Shown here one piece after another: positions 8,516 to 16,956 of a stretch of DNA of 33,888 nt (position 1 is the first letter of the stretch; every line of letters begins with the position of its first letter). The stretch comes from Rhodoferax sp. (lineage in GTDB: Bacteria; Pseudomonadota; Gammaproteobacteria; Burkholderiales; Burkholderiaceae_C). Made by a program: the position numbers and the translations under genes. Below the pieces are notes generated by a model that saw nothing but the letters and a program-made list of their open reading frames with translations, had not been told where the DNA came from and did no database searches. The stretch spans positions 1 through 33,888 of the forward strand of contig VMTC01000108.1 in assembly GCA_013791765.1 (NCBI GenBank), in the 5' to 3' direction.

Positions 8516-9375
8516 AACTTGATCGTAGCTGCCAGCGGGGCGTGGTCGGAAAGTTTCGACCAGGGCTTGAGCGGCAGCACCAACGGCGCATGCGCGACGG
8601 CGTTGCGCACATAAATGCGGTCCAGCATCAGCACCGGCAAACGCGCTGGAAAGGTGCGGGCCGCCCTGCCATAGGCCTGCACATACACCTCTTGCAAGTC
8701 TGCACCCGTGGCCAGCACCGTGTGGGCGCGGGCGCGCCAGTCGTTGAAGTCGCCCGCCACGATCACCGGGTCGCCGGGGTCGATGTCCCGGTGCACCAGG
8801 TCGCACAGCATGTGCATTTGCTTGAGCCGGTGCGACTCGGCCAGACCGAGGTGCACGCAAATGGCGTGAACTTGACTGTCCAGACCCGGCACCTGCAGCA
8901 CGCAGTGCAACAGCCCGCGCCGCTCCGGCCCCATGATGGACACGTCGTGGTTCTTGAAGCTGACAATGGGGAACTTTGACAGCACCGCGTTGCCATGGTG
9001 ACCGCCAGGGTAGACGGCATTGCGACCGTAGGCAAATTGCGGCCAGATGCTGTCGGCCATGAACTCGTAGTGCGGGTTGCTGGGGTAGTCGGTCACGCGG
9101 CGCTCATTGCGGGCATGCGAGCCTGTCACCTCCTGCAAAAACACCACATCAGCACCGACCAAGCGAACTGCGTCACGCAGCTCATGCAGGATGAATTTGC
9201 TGTTGAAGACGGTGAACCCTTTGTGGATGTTGACCGTGAGCACCTTGATGGAAAGCCCCGGCGGTGCAGCGGCAAGGACTTCCTGGGCCGCGGCCCGCGC
9301 CTTGGCCTCCAGGCGGGCGGATGCAGCGGCGAGTGCCGCCTTACTGGCTTTAACAGGGACTTTGGGCAAAGGCAT
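8512..9375 (-). CDS. ybhP: YbhP-type endonuclease/exonuclease/phosphatase family protein
   Basis: A 287-residue protein of the DNase I-like/EEP fold. Visible catalytic-site elements are VNIHKG (Asn), FLQEVTG (Glu), VIVAGDFNDWR (Asp/Asn) and LSDHAPL (Asp-His). Members act on phosphodiesters of nucleic acids, inositol phosphates or sphingolipids. Next to a phospholipase D-type cardiolipin synthase, a phospholipid-related role is plausible but unproven. I use the ATG at 9375 (MPLPKVPVK); no strong ribosome-binding site precedes it, and ATGs at 9414 and 9426 are alternatives. It overlaps the preceding small gene by 26 nt and clsB by 4 nt. Confidence 0.82.
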   Translation of the reverse strand: MPLPKVPVKASKAALAAASARLEAKARAAAQEVLAAAPPGLSIKVLTVNIHKGFTVFNSKFILHELRDAVRLVGADVVFLQEVTGSHARNERRVTDYPSNPHYEFMADSIWPQFAYGRNAVYPGGHHGNAVLSKFPIVSFKNHDVSIMGPERRGLLHCVLQVPGLDSQVHAICVHLGLAESHRLKQMHMLCDLVHRDIDPGDPVIVAGDFNDWRARAHTVLATGADLQEVYVQAYGRAARTFPARLPVLMLDRIYVRNAVAHAPLVLPLKPWSKLSDHAPLAATIKL

Positions 9376-9724
9376 AAGGAGCCAAAACAATGGAAAAGCC
9401 CAATCTTGCACCATCCGCGCCTGCATGACTGTAGGACAGTCCGCCAATTTCGGTATTTAGGTTGATTTCGGCGCGATGAGGCCGGCCGAAACTCGTGGGC
9501 AACGCCGGGGCTGACGTCGGCCCGAGGCCGCGATCAGGCATCGGGGCCGGGATTAGTTCATGGCGCTTGCCAACCACCGTCACGGTGGGCAATTGCACCA
9601 CACGCAGCTCAAGCGGGCTGCGCGGTGCAGAGCTTGCGCTGATGGCGCTGATCAGGGCCAGGTTGACGCTGCCGCTAAGCAGCAATGCCAGCAGGTGGGG
9701 GAAGCTCAGGGCAAGGTCTTTCAT
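9350..9724 (-). CDS. Small hypothetical protein with N-terminal membrane segment
   Basis: A 124-residue open frame with a hydrophobic N-terminus (residues about 4-30, LLALLLSGSVNLALISAI) that could be a membrane anchor or signal sequence. It is followed by a VVQLPTVTVVGKR segment and a Pro/Gly-rich tail. A GGAG motif lies 8 nt before the ATG at 9724. I recall small Burkholderiales proteins with a similar QLPTVTVVGKR core, but no function. It is the first gene of the ybhP-clsB-ybhN-oxidoreductase operon and overlaps ybhP by 26 nt. The frame runs further upstream antisense to the amidohydrolase; that part is not coding. It could be spurious, but the start signals and the leader-like N-terminus argue for a real gene. 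Confidence 0.5.
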   Translation of the reverse strand: MKDLALSFPHLLALLLSGSVNLALISAISASSAPRSPLELRVVQLPTVTVVGKRHELIPAPMPDRGLGPTSAPALPTSFGRPHRAEINLNTEIGGLSYSHAGADGARLGFSIVLAPYAFAQSPC

Positions 9725-9955
9725 GGTGTTCTCCGGTTTCATGAGGGGCAGACTTCGAAATGAAATTTGCTGCCATGGACCGGACTTTAGAAAACGCAGA
9801 GCCAGTGTGCACGCGGCATGCGACGAACTGCAGGAGGCTGCGAAATTCGGTCGTTTTGCCGCCATGAGCGCAATACCGCGTGCCCCATTCGGCCTATCCG
9901 AGGCGCGCCGGTGCGCAAGGTGGCGTGGCGATAAACTGGCGTGGCAGGAGTGACC

Positions 9956-11149
9956 ATGAAAATTATCGATTCCATCCGTACCAATGCCGCCGGTATGGCC
10001 GACATCCGGCGCGACATCCACGCCCACCCCGAGCTGTGCTTCCAGGAGCTGCGCACGGCCGACTTGGTGGCGCAAAAGCTCACCGAGTGGGGTATTCCCA
10101 TTCACCGGGGCTTGGGGCAGACCGGCGTGGTGGGCATCGTCAAAAGCGGGACATCGAGTCGCGCCATTGGCCTGCGCGCCGACATGGACGCGCTGCCGAT
10201 GCAGGAGCTCAACACCTTTGCCCACGCCAGCACGCAGCCCGGCAAGATGCACGCCTGCGGCCATGACGGCCATACCGCCATGCTGTTGGCGGCGGCGCAA
10301 TACCTCAGCGCGCACCGTGACTTTGACGGCACGGTGTATCTGATTTTTCAACCGGCCGAAGAAGGCGGCGGTGGCGCGCGAGAGATGATCAAGGACGGTT
10401 TGTTTGAGCGTTTCCCGATGGACGCGGTCTTTGGCATGCACAACTGGCCGGGCGCTGATGTGGGCCAGTTCTCGGTGAGTCCCGGTGCGGTGATGGCGTC
10501 GAGCAATGAGTTCAAGATCACCCTGCAGGGCAAGGGCGGCCACGGCGCCATGCCGCACAACGCGCTCGACCCGGTACCCGTGGCCTGCCAACTGGTGCAG
10601 GCCTTTCAGACCATCATCAGCCGCAACATCAAGCCGATTGACGCGGGTGTGATTTCCGTCACCATGATCCACGCCGGTGAGGCCACCAACGTGATCCCCA
10701 ACAACTGCGAGCTGCAGGGTACGGTGCGCACCTTCAGTCTGGAGGTGCTGGATTTGATCGAGCAGCGCATGCGCACCATTGCCGAGCACACCTGCGCGGC
10801 CTTCGACATGAGCTGCAGCTTTGAATTCAAACGCAACTACCCGCCCACCATCAACAGCGCTGCTGAGGCCGAGTTTGCGCGCCAAGTCATGGCCAGCATC
10901 GTCGGCGCCGACCAGGTGACGGCGCAGGAGCCGACCATGGGCGCGGAGGATTTCTCTTTCATGTTGCAGACCAAACCAGGCTGCTACGCCTTCATCGCCA
11001 ATGGCGACGGCGCCCACCGCGACATGGGCCACGGCGGGGGGCCCTGCATGCTGCACAACGCCAGTTACGACTTCAACGACGAATTAATCCCGCTGGGCGC
11101 CACCTACTGGGTGCGGCTGGCGCAGGCCTGGCTCAAGACCACGGTCTGA
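9956..11149 (+). CDS. M20-family amidohydrolase (hippurate hydrolase / amidase type)
   Basis: A 397-residue metallopeptidase-like hydrolase. Metal-binding motifs are MHACGHDGHTAMLL (C101, H103), QPAEEGGGGAREM (E135/E136) and AVFGMHNWPG, with GAEDFSFM near the C-terminus. These place it with HipO/AbgB/IAA-amino-acid hydrolases, which cleave N-acyl amino acids such as hippurate. The exact substrate is not determined. The ATG at 9956 has AGGAG about 7 nt upstream and is preferred over the in-frame ATG at 9941. It stands alone, divergent from the lipid operon and convergent with coaX. The 231 bp before it (9725-9955) hold no other gene I can support. Confidence 0.87.
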   Translation: MKIIDSIRTNAAGMADIRRDIHAHPELCFQELRTADLVAQKLTEWGIPIHRGLGQTGVVGIVKSGTSSRAIGLRADMDALPMQELNTFAHASTQPGKMHACGHDGHTAMLLAAAQYLSAHRDFDGTVYLIFQPAEEGGGGAREMIKDGLFERFPMDAVFGMHNWPGADVGQFSVSPGAVMASSNEFKITLQGKGGHGAMPHNALDPVPVACQLVQAFQTIISRNIKPIDAGVISVTMIHAGEATNVIPNNCELQGTVRTFSLEVLDLIEQRMRTIAEHTCAAFDMSCSFEFKRNYPPTINSAAEAEFARQVMASIVGADQVTAQEPTMGAEDFSFMLQTKPGCYAFIANGDGAHRDMGHGGGPCMLHNASYDFNDELIPLGATYWVRLAQAWLKTTV

Positions 11150-11162
11150 CGACCTTTCTGAA

Positions 11163-11218
11163 TGCTATATAAGTAATAGCTATATAAGATTATAGGACGT
11201 GGGCTACAGCCTGATTTA
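11163..11218 (+). repeat. Dispersed short repeat, copy 2 (overlaps coaX stop)
   Basis: The sequence contains AATAGCTATA, a variable middle and GGGCTACAGCC, aligning in order with the copies at 4029-4088 and 29368-29428. It fills the gap between the amidohydrolase and the convergent coaX gene, and its right end includes the coaX TAA stop (11216-11218). Confidence 0.6.
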
Positions 11219-11983
11219 GTCTATAAATCGGGTTGATGCCAGCGCCAGCAGACCATCAAAAATAAGATTGTCCACCAGCTCAAACTGCCCTGGCATGCTG
11301 GGCGCCATCTTCCAGCCAGCACCGCCCGCCATGATGCACCTGGGTTCGACGCCGCAATGCGCCCGCAGATGCTGCACCATGCAGTTCACGGCGCCGGCGA
11401 TGGCAAAGGTGCCACCACTGGTGAGTGCGTCGCTGGTGTTGGTGGGGAATTCACGTACCTCGCCAGTGGGCACATGCAAGCCGGCGGTGCCCGATTCAAG
11501 GGCGCGCAGCATGATGCCGTGGCCGGGCAAAATCAAACCCCCCAAGAATTTGCCGCTGGCGTCAATCGCATCCACCGTGACGGCGGTGCCGACCATCACC
11601 ACCACCATCGGGCGCGCCGGACCGGCGCTGAGCGCGCGGTGCCAGGCGCCAATCATCGCCACCCAGCGGTCAGCACCCAGTCGCGACGGGTGGTCGTAAC
11701 CGTTGCTCAGGCCCGCTTCCGCCGCGCTGGCCACGACCCATTGCGGTGCGATGTCCCAATTTTCCATTTGCGCCTCGACACGCCGGCGCACAACATCCCC
11801 GGCGACGATGCAACCCAGCATGTGCGTGGGCGGCGCCAATGTGGCCCAGGCGCCATCGGCGAGCTTGTCGATGTTGTCCAGGAATTCCGCGCCTTGCGCC
11901 AGCAGCGGCGCATCGCAGTGGGGGTGGGTGTACAGCGCCCACTTCAGGCGCGTGTTGCCAACGTCAATAGCCAGAAAAGTCAT
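11216..11983 (-). CDS. coaX: Type III pantothenate kinase
   Basis: A 255-residue kinase of the ASKHA fold that phosphorylates pantothenate in the first step of coenzyme A synthesis. The N-terminal phosphate loop reads [13 protein letters not shown], the central motif [15 protein letters not shown], the adenosine-side motif [11 protein letters not shown], and the C-terminal motif IMAGGAGW; all are characteristic of CoaX. Type III enzymes are typically insensitive to CoA feedback. The ATG at 11983 begins directly with the phosphate loop as usual; a TTG at 12004 is an alternative. It is followed on the same strand by a dispersed repeat that touches its stop codon. The usual birA partner is not visible here. 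Confidence 0.92.
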   Translation of the reverse strand: MTFLAIDVGNTRLKWALYTHPHCDAPLLAQGAEFLDNIDKLADGAWATLAPPTHMLGCIVAGDVVRRRVEAQMENWDIAPQWVVASAAEAGLSNGYDHPSRLGADRWVAMIGAWHRALSAGPARPMVVVMVGTAVTVDAIDASGKFLGGLILPGHGIMLRALESGTAGLHVPTGEVREFPTNTSDALTSGGTFAIAGAVNCMVQHLRAHCGVEPRCIMAGGAGWKMAPSMPGQFELVDNLIFDGLLALASTRFID

Positions 11984-12040
11984 GGGTTGATTATCGTCAA
12001 ACAAGCAGGAAGAGTCGGGTTGAACGATTCAGCGGCGCAC

Positions 12041-12523
12041 TCAACCCTGGCGCCAGGGCAGGCCGTGAAAGCGCCAACCCCCGGTGCGCCCGCGCTGGCC
12101 CTGCTCATCGGGGTCGCCTTCAAAGCCTTCCAGGACGTTGTAGGCCTGCAGGCCAAGCTCGGTCGCGCGTTGCGCCGTTGCCACCGAGCGTATGCCACTG
12201 CGGCACAGCATCAGGACTTTTTTGCCCGCTGGCACCGCCGCCAGCAGTTGCGCGTCAAAGTCGGGGTTCAGGGTCATGCCGGGCCACTGTTTCCAGACCA
12301 GCGCCACGGCGCCCGGTACAAATCCAACCCAGGCCAGTTCGGCCTCGCTGCGCACATCGACCAGCACCGCGTCGCCGCCCTGCCACCACTGATAAGCGAG
12401 TTGCGGCGAGATATCACCGGCGTAGCCCTGGGCCGGGTGCGCCTGAGGCGCAGCGGCGTTGCTTGATTGCGCGCAAGGCGCGTCGGGGCTCGAGGCGGTT
12501 GTACCGCTTGGGGGGGGTGTCAT
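12041..12523 (-). CDS. Rhodanese-like domain protein
   Basis: A 160-residue protein with a Pro/Ala/Ser-rich N-terminal tail (1-35) and a single rhodanese domain. The active-site loop is MLCRSGIRS with the candidate catalytic cysteine at residue 107; the conserved DVRSEAELAWVGFVPGA segment precedes it. Such domains carry persulfide sulfur on the Cys. The substrate and acceptor are unknown. The start is the ATG at 12523, with a GGCGAG stretch upstream. It lies between coaX and the divergent icmF gene; no operon partner is obvious. Confidence 0.85.
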   Translation of the reverse strand: MTPPPSGTTASSPDAPCAQSSNAAAPQAHPAQGYAGDISPQLAYQWWQGGDAVLVDVRSEAELAWVGFVPGAVALVWKQWPGMTLNPDFDAQLLAAVPAGKKVLMLCRSGIRSVATAQRATELGLQAYNVLEGFEGDPDEQGQRGRTGGWRFHGLPWRQG

Positions 12524-12628
12524 GGTGTGCTCGCCATAGAAGTTGAACGGTGAAAAAACGCTGGGGTGCGGCAGAACGCGCACTCTAATGGATTTCGAGA
12601 AGCGCTGTTTTTGAAAAAGCCGCTAAGA

Positions 12629-12650
12629 TTGACGTTTACGTAAACGTCAA
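12629..12650. promoter_or_regulatory. Perfect 22-bp palindrome upstream of icmF
   Basis: The half-site TTGACGTTTAC is repeated exactly in inverted orientation with no spacer. It ends 70 bp before the icmF ATG, in the divergent gap with the rhodanese gene. From memory, ACGT-rich palindromes of this kind resemble sites of LiuR, a MerR-family regulator of branched-chain amino acid and fatty acid catabolism, which would fit isobutyryl-CoA metabolism. No regulator gene is adjacent, so the assignment is inference. Confidence 0.6.
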
Positions 12651-12720
12651 GTCAGCCAGTGCTGCTCTGATCGCTGGCGCATCACAGAATTGCCCCGCTC
12701 TTTTACTTGAGACAAACACC

Positions 12721-15700
12721 ATGACCGACCTGTCCGCTGATTTCAAGGCCCTGGCCCAATACCGCCCGACCCACAAGGTGCGCTTCGTGACCGCTGCCAG
12801 CCTGTTTGACGGCCATGACGCGGCCATCAACATCATGCGCCGCATCCTGCAGAGCATGGGCGCCGAGGTGATTCACCTGGGTCATAACCGCAGCGTGGAA
12901 GAGGTGGTGACGGCTGCTTTGCAGGAAGATGCGCAGGGCATTGCCATCAGCTCCTACCAGGGCGGCCACGTGGAGTATTTCAAGTACATGGTGGACCTGC
13001 TCAAAGCCCGTGGCGGCGCCCACATTCAGGTCTTTGGCGGCGGCGGCGGTGTCATCGTGCCGCCGGAAATCCGCGAGTTGCAGGCTTATGGCGTGGCGCG
13101 CATCTTCAGCCCCGAAGACGGCCAGCGCATGGGCCTGGCCGGCATGATCGGCGAGATGGTGCAGCGCTGCGACCAGGACCTGACTGGCCTGGCGCCCACC
13201 AGCATCGACGCGATTCAAGGCCACACCGAGATGAGCTGGCGTGCTTTAGCGCAGCTCATCACGGCGCTGGAAAACGAAAGCGCAGCGGGTCAGGCCAAGG
13301 GCGAGCTTTCCAAGCCATTAACGGCGCTAGCCCAGGAGATACGGGCGCAGGCAGCTACTAAAAAGATACCGGTTCTGGGCATCACCGGCACCGGCGGCGC
13401 GGGCAAGTCGTCACTCACCGATGAGCTGATCCGGCGTCTGCGGCTCGATCAGAACGACAGCTTGCGCATCGCCATGATCAGCATTGACCCGTCACGGCGC
13501 AAGAGCGGCGGCGCACTCTTAGGCGACCGCATCCGCATGAATGCGATCTCACCGTGGAACATGACCGTTCGGGCGCAAGACAGCACAAGCGCAGGGCGAA
13601 CAGTGACTGATTCTGGTCAGAGAGTGTTCATGCGCTCCCTGGCCACGCGCGACTTTGGCTCGGAAATCAGTGCAGCGCTGCCCGATGTGATTGCCGCTTG
13701 CAAGGTGGCCGGCTTTGACCTGATCGTGGTCGAGACCTCGGGCATCGGCCAGGGCGACGCGGCGATCGTGCCGCATGTGGATGTGCCTCTGTACGTGATG
13801 ACGCCCGAGTTTGGCGCCGCCAGTCAGCTGGAAAAAATCGACATGCTCGACTTCGCCGAGTTTGTCGCCATCAACAAATTCGACCGCAAGGGCGCGCTTG
13901 ATGCCTTGCGCGATGTCGCCAAGCAGGTGCAACGCAACAAGGAAGCCTTTGGCACGCCAATCGAGCAGATGCCGGTGTTTGGCACCATGGCCGCGCGCTT
14001 CAACGACGATGGCGTGACGGCGCTGTACCAGGCGCTCAGAGCCCGTCTGGGCGAGCTCGGCTTGCCACTGGGCGAGTCGCATCTGCCCACGGTGGCGGTG
14101 CGCCACAGCACCAATCAGACGCCGGTACTGCCGGCGGCGCGCACGCGCTACCTCGCCGAGATCAGCGAAACGGTGCGCGCCTACAAGAAGCGCGCGCGCA
14201 GCCAGGCCAAATTGGCGCGTGAAGTGCAGCAACTCAGCGCCACGGCTGGCATGCTGCTGGCGGACGACGCCACGCGCGATGGCGCCAAGAACACCGTGCT
14301 GCGCCTCGCTGAGGAGCGCCGCCAGACCCAGGACCCGGCCGCGCTGAAGCTGCTGGCGCAGTGGCCCACCATGCAAAGCGCTTATGCCGGGGAGGAATAC
14401 GTCGTCAAAATGCGCGACAAGGAAATCCGCACCGCGCTCACCAGCAAGTCGCTCAGCGGCACCACCATCCGCAAGGTCTGCCTGCCGCAATTTGAGGACC
14501 ATGGCGAAATCCTGAAGTGGCTGATGTTGGACAACGTGCCCGGCAGCTACCCCTACACCGCCGGCACCTTCGCCTTCAAACGCGAAGGCGAAGACCCGAC
14601 CCGCATGTTCGCCGGCGAGGGCGACGCCTTTCGCACCAACACGCGCTTCAAATTGCTCAGCTCCGGCATGGCGGCCAAGCGCCTCTCCACCGCGTTTGAC
14701 TCGGTCACGCTGTATGGCAACGACCCCGATCCGCGTCCCGATATTTACGGCAAGGTTGGCAACTCGGGCGTGAGCATCGCCACGCTCGACGACCTGAAAG
14801 TGCTCTACAGCGGCTTTGACCTGTGCAGCCCCTCGACCAGTGTCAGCATGACCATCAACGGCCCGGCGCCGAGCATTCTGGCGATGTTCATGAACACCGC
14901 GATCGACCAGAACATCGACAAATTCAAGCTTGACAACGGCCGCGAGCCGACCGATACCGAGACGGAGAAGATCAAGGAATGGGTGCAGGAAAACGTGCGC
15001 GGCACGGTGCAGGCCGACATCCTGAAAGAAGACCAGGGCCAGAACACCTGCATTTTCAGCACCGAATTCAGCCTGAAGGTCATGGGCGATATTGCCGAGT
15101 ATTTTGTGCACAACCGCGTGCGCAATTTCTACAGCGTGTCGATCAGCGGCTACCACATTGCCGAAGCCGGCGCGAATCCGATCTCCCAACTGGCATTCAC
15201 CTTGTCCAACGGCTTTACCTTTGTCGAGGCCTACCTGGCGCGCGGCATGCACATTGACGACTTTGCGCCGAACCTGAGCTTCTTCTTCAGCAATGGCATG
15301 GACCCCGAATACACCGTGATGGGTCGCGTCGCGCGCCGCATCTGGGCGGTCGCCATGAAAGAGCGATACGGCGCCAACGAACGCAGCCAGAAGCTCAAAT
15401 ACCACATCCAGACGAGTGGCCGCAGCCTGCACGCGCAGGAGATCCAGTTCAACGACATCCGCACCACCTTGCAGGCGCTGATTGCGATTTACGACAACTG
15501 CAACAGTCTGCACACCAACGCTTTTGACGAAGCCATCACCACGCCGACCGAAGACTCGGTGCGCCGAGCCATGGCGATCCAGCTCATCATCAACCGCGAA
15601 TGGGGTTTGGCCAAGAACGAAAACCCGTCGCAAGGCGCCTTCATCATCGAGGACTTGACCGAGCTGGTGGAAGAAGCGGTGCTGCTCGAATTCGAGCGCA

Positions 15701-16098
15701 TTTCCGAGCGCGGTGGCGTGCTCGGTGCCATGGAAACCGGCTACCAGCGCGGCAAGATTCAGGACGAATCGATGCACTACGAAATGCTCAAGCACACCGG
15801 CGAGCTGCCCATCATCGGCGTCAACACCTTCCGCAACCCGCATGGTGACGCGGTGCATGACACGCTGGAACTGGCGCGCTCGACCGACGAGGAAAAGCAG
15901 AGCCAGTTACAGCGCCTGGCCGACTTCCACGCGCTGCACGCCAAGGAGTCTCCGGCGATGCTCAAACGCCTGCAAAAGGCTGTGATTGACAACAAGAACG
16001 TGTTTGAGGTGCTGATGGACGCAGTGCGCTGCTGTTCCCTGGGCCAGATCACCAACGCCTTGTTTGAAGTGGGTGGGCAGTACCGGCGCAATATGTGA
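12721..16098 (+). CDS. icmF: Fused isobutyryl-CoA mutase (B12-dependent, with G-protein chaperone domain)
   Basis: A 1125-residue three-part enzyme that interconverts isobutyryl-CoA and n-butyryl-CoA using adenosylcobalamin. Residues 1-140 form the cobalamin-binding domain (DGHD at 30-33, His32 the likely cobalt ligand). About 218-430 is a MeaI-type GTPase (Walker [10 protein letters not shown] around 223-231, [15 protein letters not shown]). About 560-1125 is the mutase barrel ([26 protein letters not shown]). The Phe in GTFAF rather than the methylmalonyl-type tyrosine supports isobutyryl specificity. It is about 30 residues longer than the IcmF I recall (near 1090). Two oddities could account for this: a repeat-derived segment at residues about 197-217 and an extra loop at about 277-300. 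Transcribed alone; a palindrome lies upstream. Confidence 0.92.
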   Translation: MTDLSADFKALAQYRPTHKVRFVTAASLFDGHDAAINIMRRILQSMGAEVIHLGHNRSVEEVVTAALQEDAQGIAISSYQGGHVEYFKYMVDLLKARGGAHIQVFGGGGGVIVPPEIRELQAYGVARIFSPEDGQRMGLAGMIGEMVQRCDQDLTGLAPTSIDAIQGHTEMSWRALAQLITALENESAAGQAKGELSKPLTALAQEIRAQAATKKIPVLGITGTGGAGKSSLTDELIRRLRLDQNDSLRIAMISIDPSRRKSGGALLGDRIRMNAISPWNMTVRAQDSTSAGRTVTDSGQRVFMRSLATRDFGSEISAALPDVIAACKVAGFDLIVVETSGIGQGDAAIVPHVDVPLYVMTPEFGAASQLEKIDMLDFAEFVAINKFDRKGALDALRDVAKQVQRNKEAFGTPIEQMPVFGTMAARFNDDGVTALYQALRARLGELGLPLGESHLPTVAVRHSTNQTPVLPAARTRYLAEISETVRAYKKRARSQAKLAREVQQLSATAGMLLADDATRDGAKNTVLRLAEERRQTQDPAALKLLAQWPTMQSAYAGEEYVVKMRDKEIRTALTSKSLSGTTIRKVCLPQFEDHGEILKWLMLDNVPGSYPYTAGTFAFKREGEDPTRMFAGEGDAFRTNTRFKLLSSGMAAKRLSTAFDSVTLYGNDPDPRPDIYGKVGNSGVSIATLDDLKVLYSGFDLCSPSTSVSMTINGPAPSILAMFMNTAIDQNIDKFKLDNGREPTDTETEKIKEWVQENVRGTVQADILKEDQGQNTCIFSTEFSLKVMGDIAEYFVHNRVRNFYSVSISGYHIAEAGANPISQLAFTLSNGFTFVEAYLARGMHIDDFAPNLSFFFSNGMDPEYTVMGRVARRIWAVAMKERYGANERSQKLKYHIQTSGRSLHAQEIQFNDIRTTLQALIAIYDNCNSLHTNAFDEAITTPTEDSVRRAMAIQLIINREWGLAKNENPSQGAFIIEDLTELVEEAVLLEFERISERGGVLGAMETGYQRGKIQDESMHYEMLKHTGELPIIGVNTFRNPHGDAVHDTLELARSTDEEKQSQLQRLADFHALHAKESPAMLKRLQKAVIDNKNVFEVLMDAVRCCSLGQITNALFEVGGQYRRNM
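13311..13371 (-). repeat. icmF: Dispersed short repeat, copy 3 (in frame inside icmF)
   Basis: The reverse strand matches the repeat family: on the plus strand CGCTAGCCC, a variable stretch, GCGCAGGCAGCTACTAAAAAG. This corresponds in order to CTAGCCC...GCAGCTATCTAA in the reversed copy at 29368-29428. It encodes roughly residues 197-217 of IcmF, between the cobalamin-binding domain and the GTPase Walker A, and contains no stop in the reading frame used. Confidence 0.55.
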
Positions 16099-16168
16099 GA
16101 CATTGGGGAAAGACCAAACTACAAGAGCGCGGCGAATGAGTTTTCTCTGTCTCCAACTGATTGTCGGA

Positions 16169-16184
16169 TGGCGGATGTCCGCCA
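16169..16184. repeat. Inverted repeat TGGCGGA-TG-TCCGCCA
   Basis: Perfect 7-bp arms around TG, 70 bp after the icmF stop and about 23 bp before the putative -35 of the toxin-antitoxin promoter. It lacks a following T-tract, so it is not a classical terminator. It may be a second operator or only a hairpin. Confidence 0.4.
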
Positions 16185-16206
16185 GAAATCCGCAGATGCA
16201 CTGCAC

Positions 16207-16246
16207 TTGATGCAGCAAAAAAGTAATGTAAAATAACATTACTTTT
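16207..16246 (+). promoter_or_regulatory. Toxin-antitoxin promoter with overlapping operator palindrome
   Basis: TTGATG (16207-16212), 16 nt, then TAAAAT (16229-16234) form a sigma70-like promoter. A perfect inverted repeat with 11-bp arms AAAAGTAATGT and ACATTACTTTT (16219-16229 and 16236-16246, 6-bp spacer) straddles the -10. This is the layout expected for autorepression by a VapBC complex. A GAGGA ribosome site follows at 16256-16260. Confidence 0.65.
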
Positions 16247-16267
16247 AGCTTCTTCGAGGACATTGTC

Positions 16268-16513
16268 GTGACCGCATTGACCATCACCACCAAAGGCCAG
16301 ATCACCCTGCGCCGCGAGCTGTTGCTGTACCTGGGCATCGCTCCAGGCCAGCAAGTCGAGGTTTATAAGCAGGCCAACGGGGTGCTGGCCTTGCAAGCCA
16401 AGGCCCCTCAAGGGCTGGAAGCGTTTGCAGGTTGTTTGCCACCCCCTCAAAAAGCATTGAGTGTGGAAGAAATGAACGCCATCATCACCAACGGCTGGAC
16501 CGGGCAGGCATGA
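16268..16513 (+). CDS. vapB: AbrB/SpoVT-type antitoxin (VapB/MazE-like)
   Basis: An 81-residue protein whose N-terminus (TITTKGQITLRRELLLYLGI) is a swapped-hairpin AbrB-type DNA-binding domain. The acidic C-terminal part (SVEEMNAIITNGW) is where such antitoxins usually wrap the toxin. It begins at GTG 16268 with GAGGA 7 nt upstream. It overlaps the PIN-domain gene by 4 nt (ATGA at 16510-16513), the standard arrangement for type II modules. It probably binds the palindrome across its own promoter. Symbol by family, not by recognition of a specific ortholog. Confidence 0.82.
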   Translation: MTALTITTKGQITLRRELLLYLGIAPGQQVEVYKQANGVLALQAKAPQGLEAFAGCLPPPQKALSVEEMNAIITNGWTGQA

Positions 16514-16911
16514 AGGTCACGCTCGACACCAACGTACTGGTGCGACTGGCCACGCAAGACGACCCGGTGCAAGCGGCACTGGCGTTGCGTGTCTTACAAA
16601 AAGCCAGCCTGATTGCCGTGCCAACCTCGGCGCTGTGCGAGCTGGTGTGGGTGTTGCTGCGCGGCTACCGCTACACCCCGGCGCAGGTATCCCATGCGCT
16701 GCGCACGCTATTGCAGGTTCGGCAAGTTGTTTGCCACACGCCCACCGTGCTGGCCGGATTAGCGCTGCTGGAAAGCGGCGGCGACTTTGCGGATGGGGTG
16801 ATTGCCTATGAAGGGGATTTGCTGGGCGGCACCGAATTCGTGTCATTTGACCAGCAAGCCATCAAGTTGCTCAAGGCGCAAAAACGCAAGGTGCGGTTGC
16901 TGGCGCCTTGA
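16510..16911 (+). CDS. vapC: PIN-domain ribonuclease toxin (VapC-like)
   Basis: A 133-residue PIN-domain protein. The acidic metal-binding residues are visible: D6 (LDTNVLVR), E44 (ALCELVW), D92/D95 (GGDFADGVIA) and D114 (FDQQA). PIN toxins cleave tRNA or rRNA when freed from their antitoxin. The start is the ATG at 16510, overlapping the antitoxin stop; the frame extends upstream to 16432 inside the antitoxin. All catalytic residues are present, so it should be active. The module sits between icmF and a decayed copy of the icmF 3' end, which suggests insertion or rearrangement at this spot. Confidence 0.87.
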   Translation: MKVTLDTNVLVRLATQDDPVQAALALRVLQKASLIAVPTSALCELVWVLLRGYRYTPAQVSHALRTLLQVRQVVCHTPTVLAGLALLESGGDFADGVIAYEGDLLGGTEFVSFDQQAIKLLKAQKRKVRLLAP

Positions 16912-16956
16912 AGCAAAAAGCCCCGAGCTGCCAAGCTGCCAAGCAGGCTGTGCCTG

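Noticed and set aside
9725-11056. Upstream extension of the small minus-strand gene, antisense to the amidohydrolase
   Set aside because: The stretch lies opposite a well-supported enzyme; only the part below 9724 has start signals and its own protein character.
13549-15858. Long antisense open frame (769 codons) opposite icmF
   Set aside because: Mirrors a strongly conserved coding gene in a GC-rich genome; no start signals or recognisable domains.
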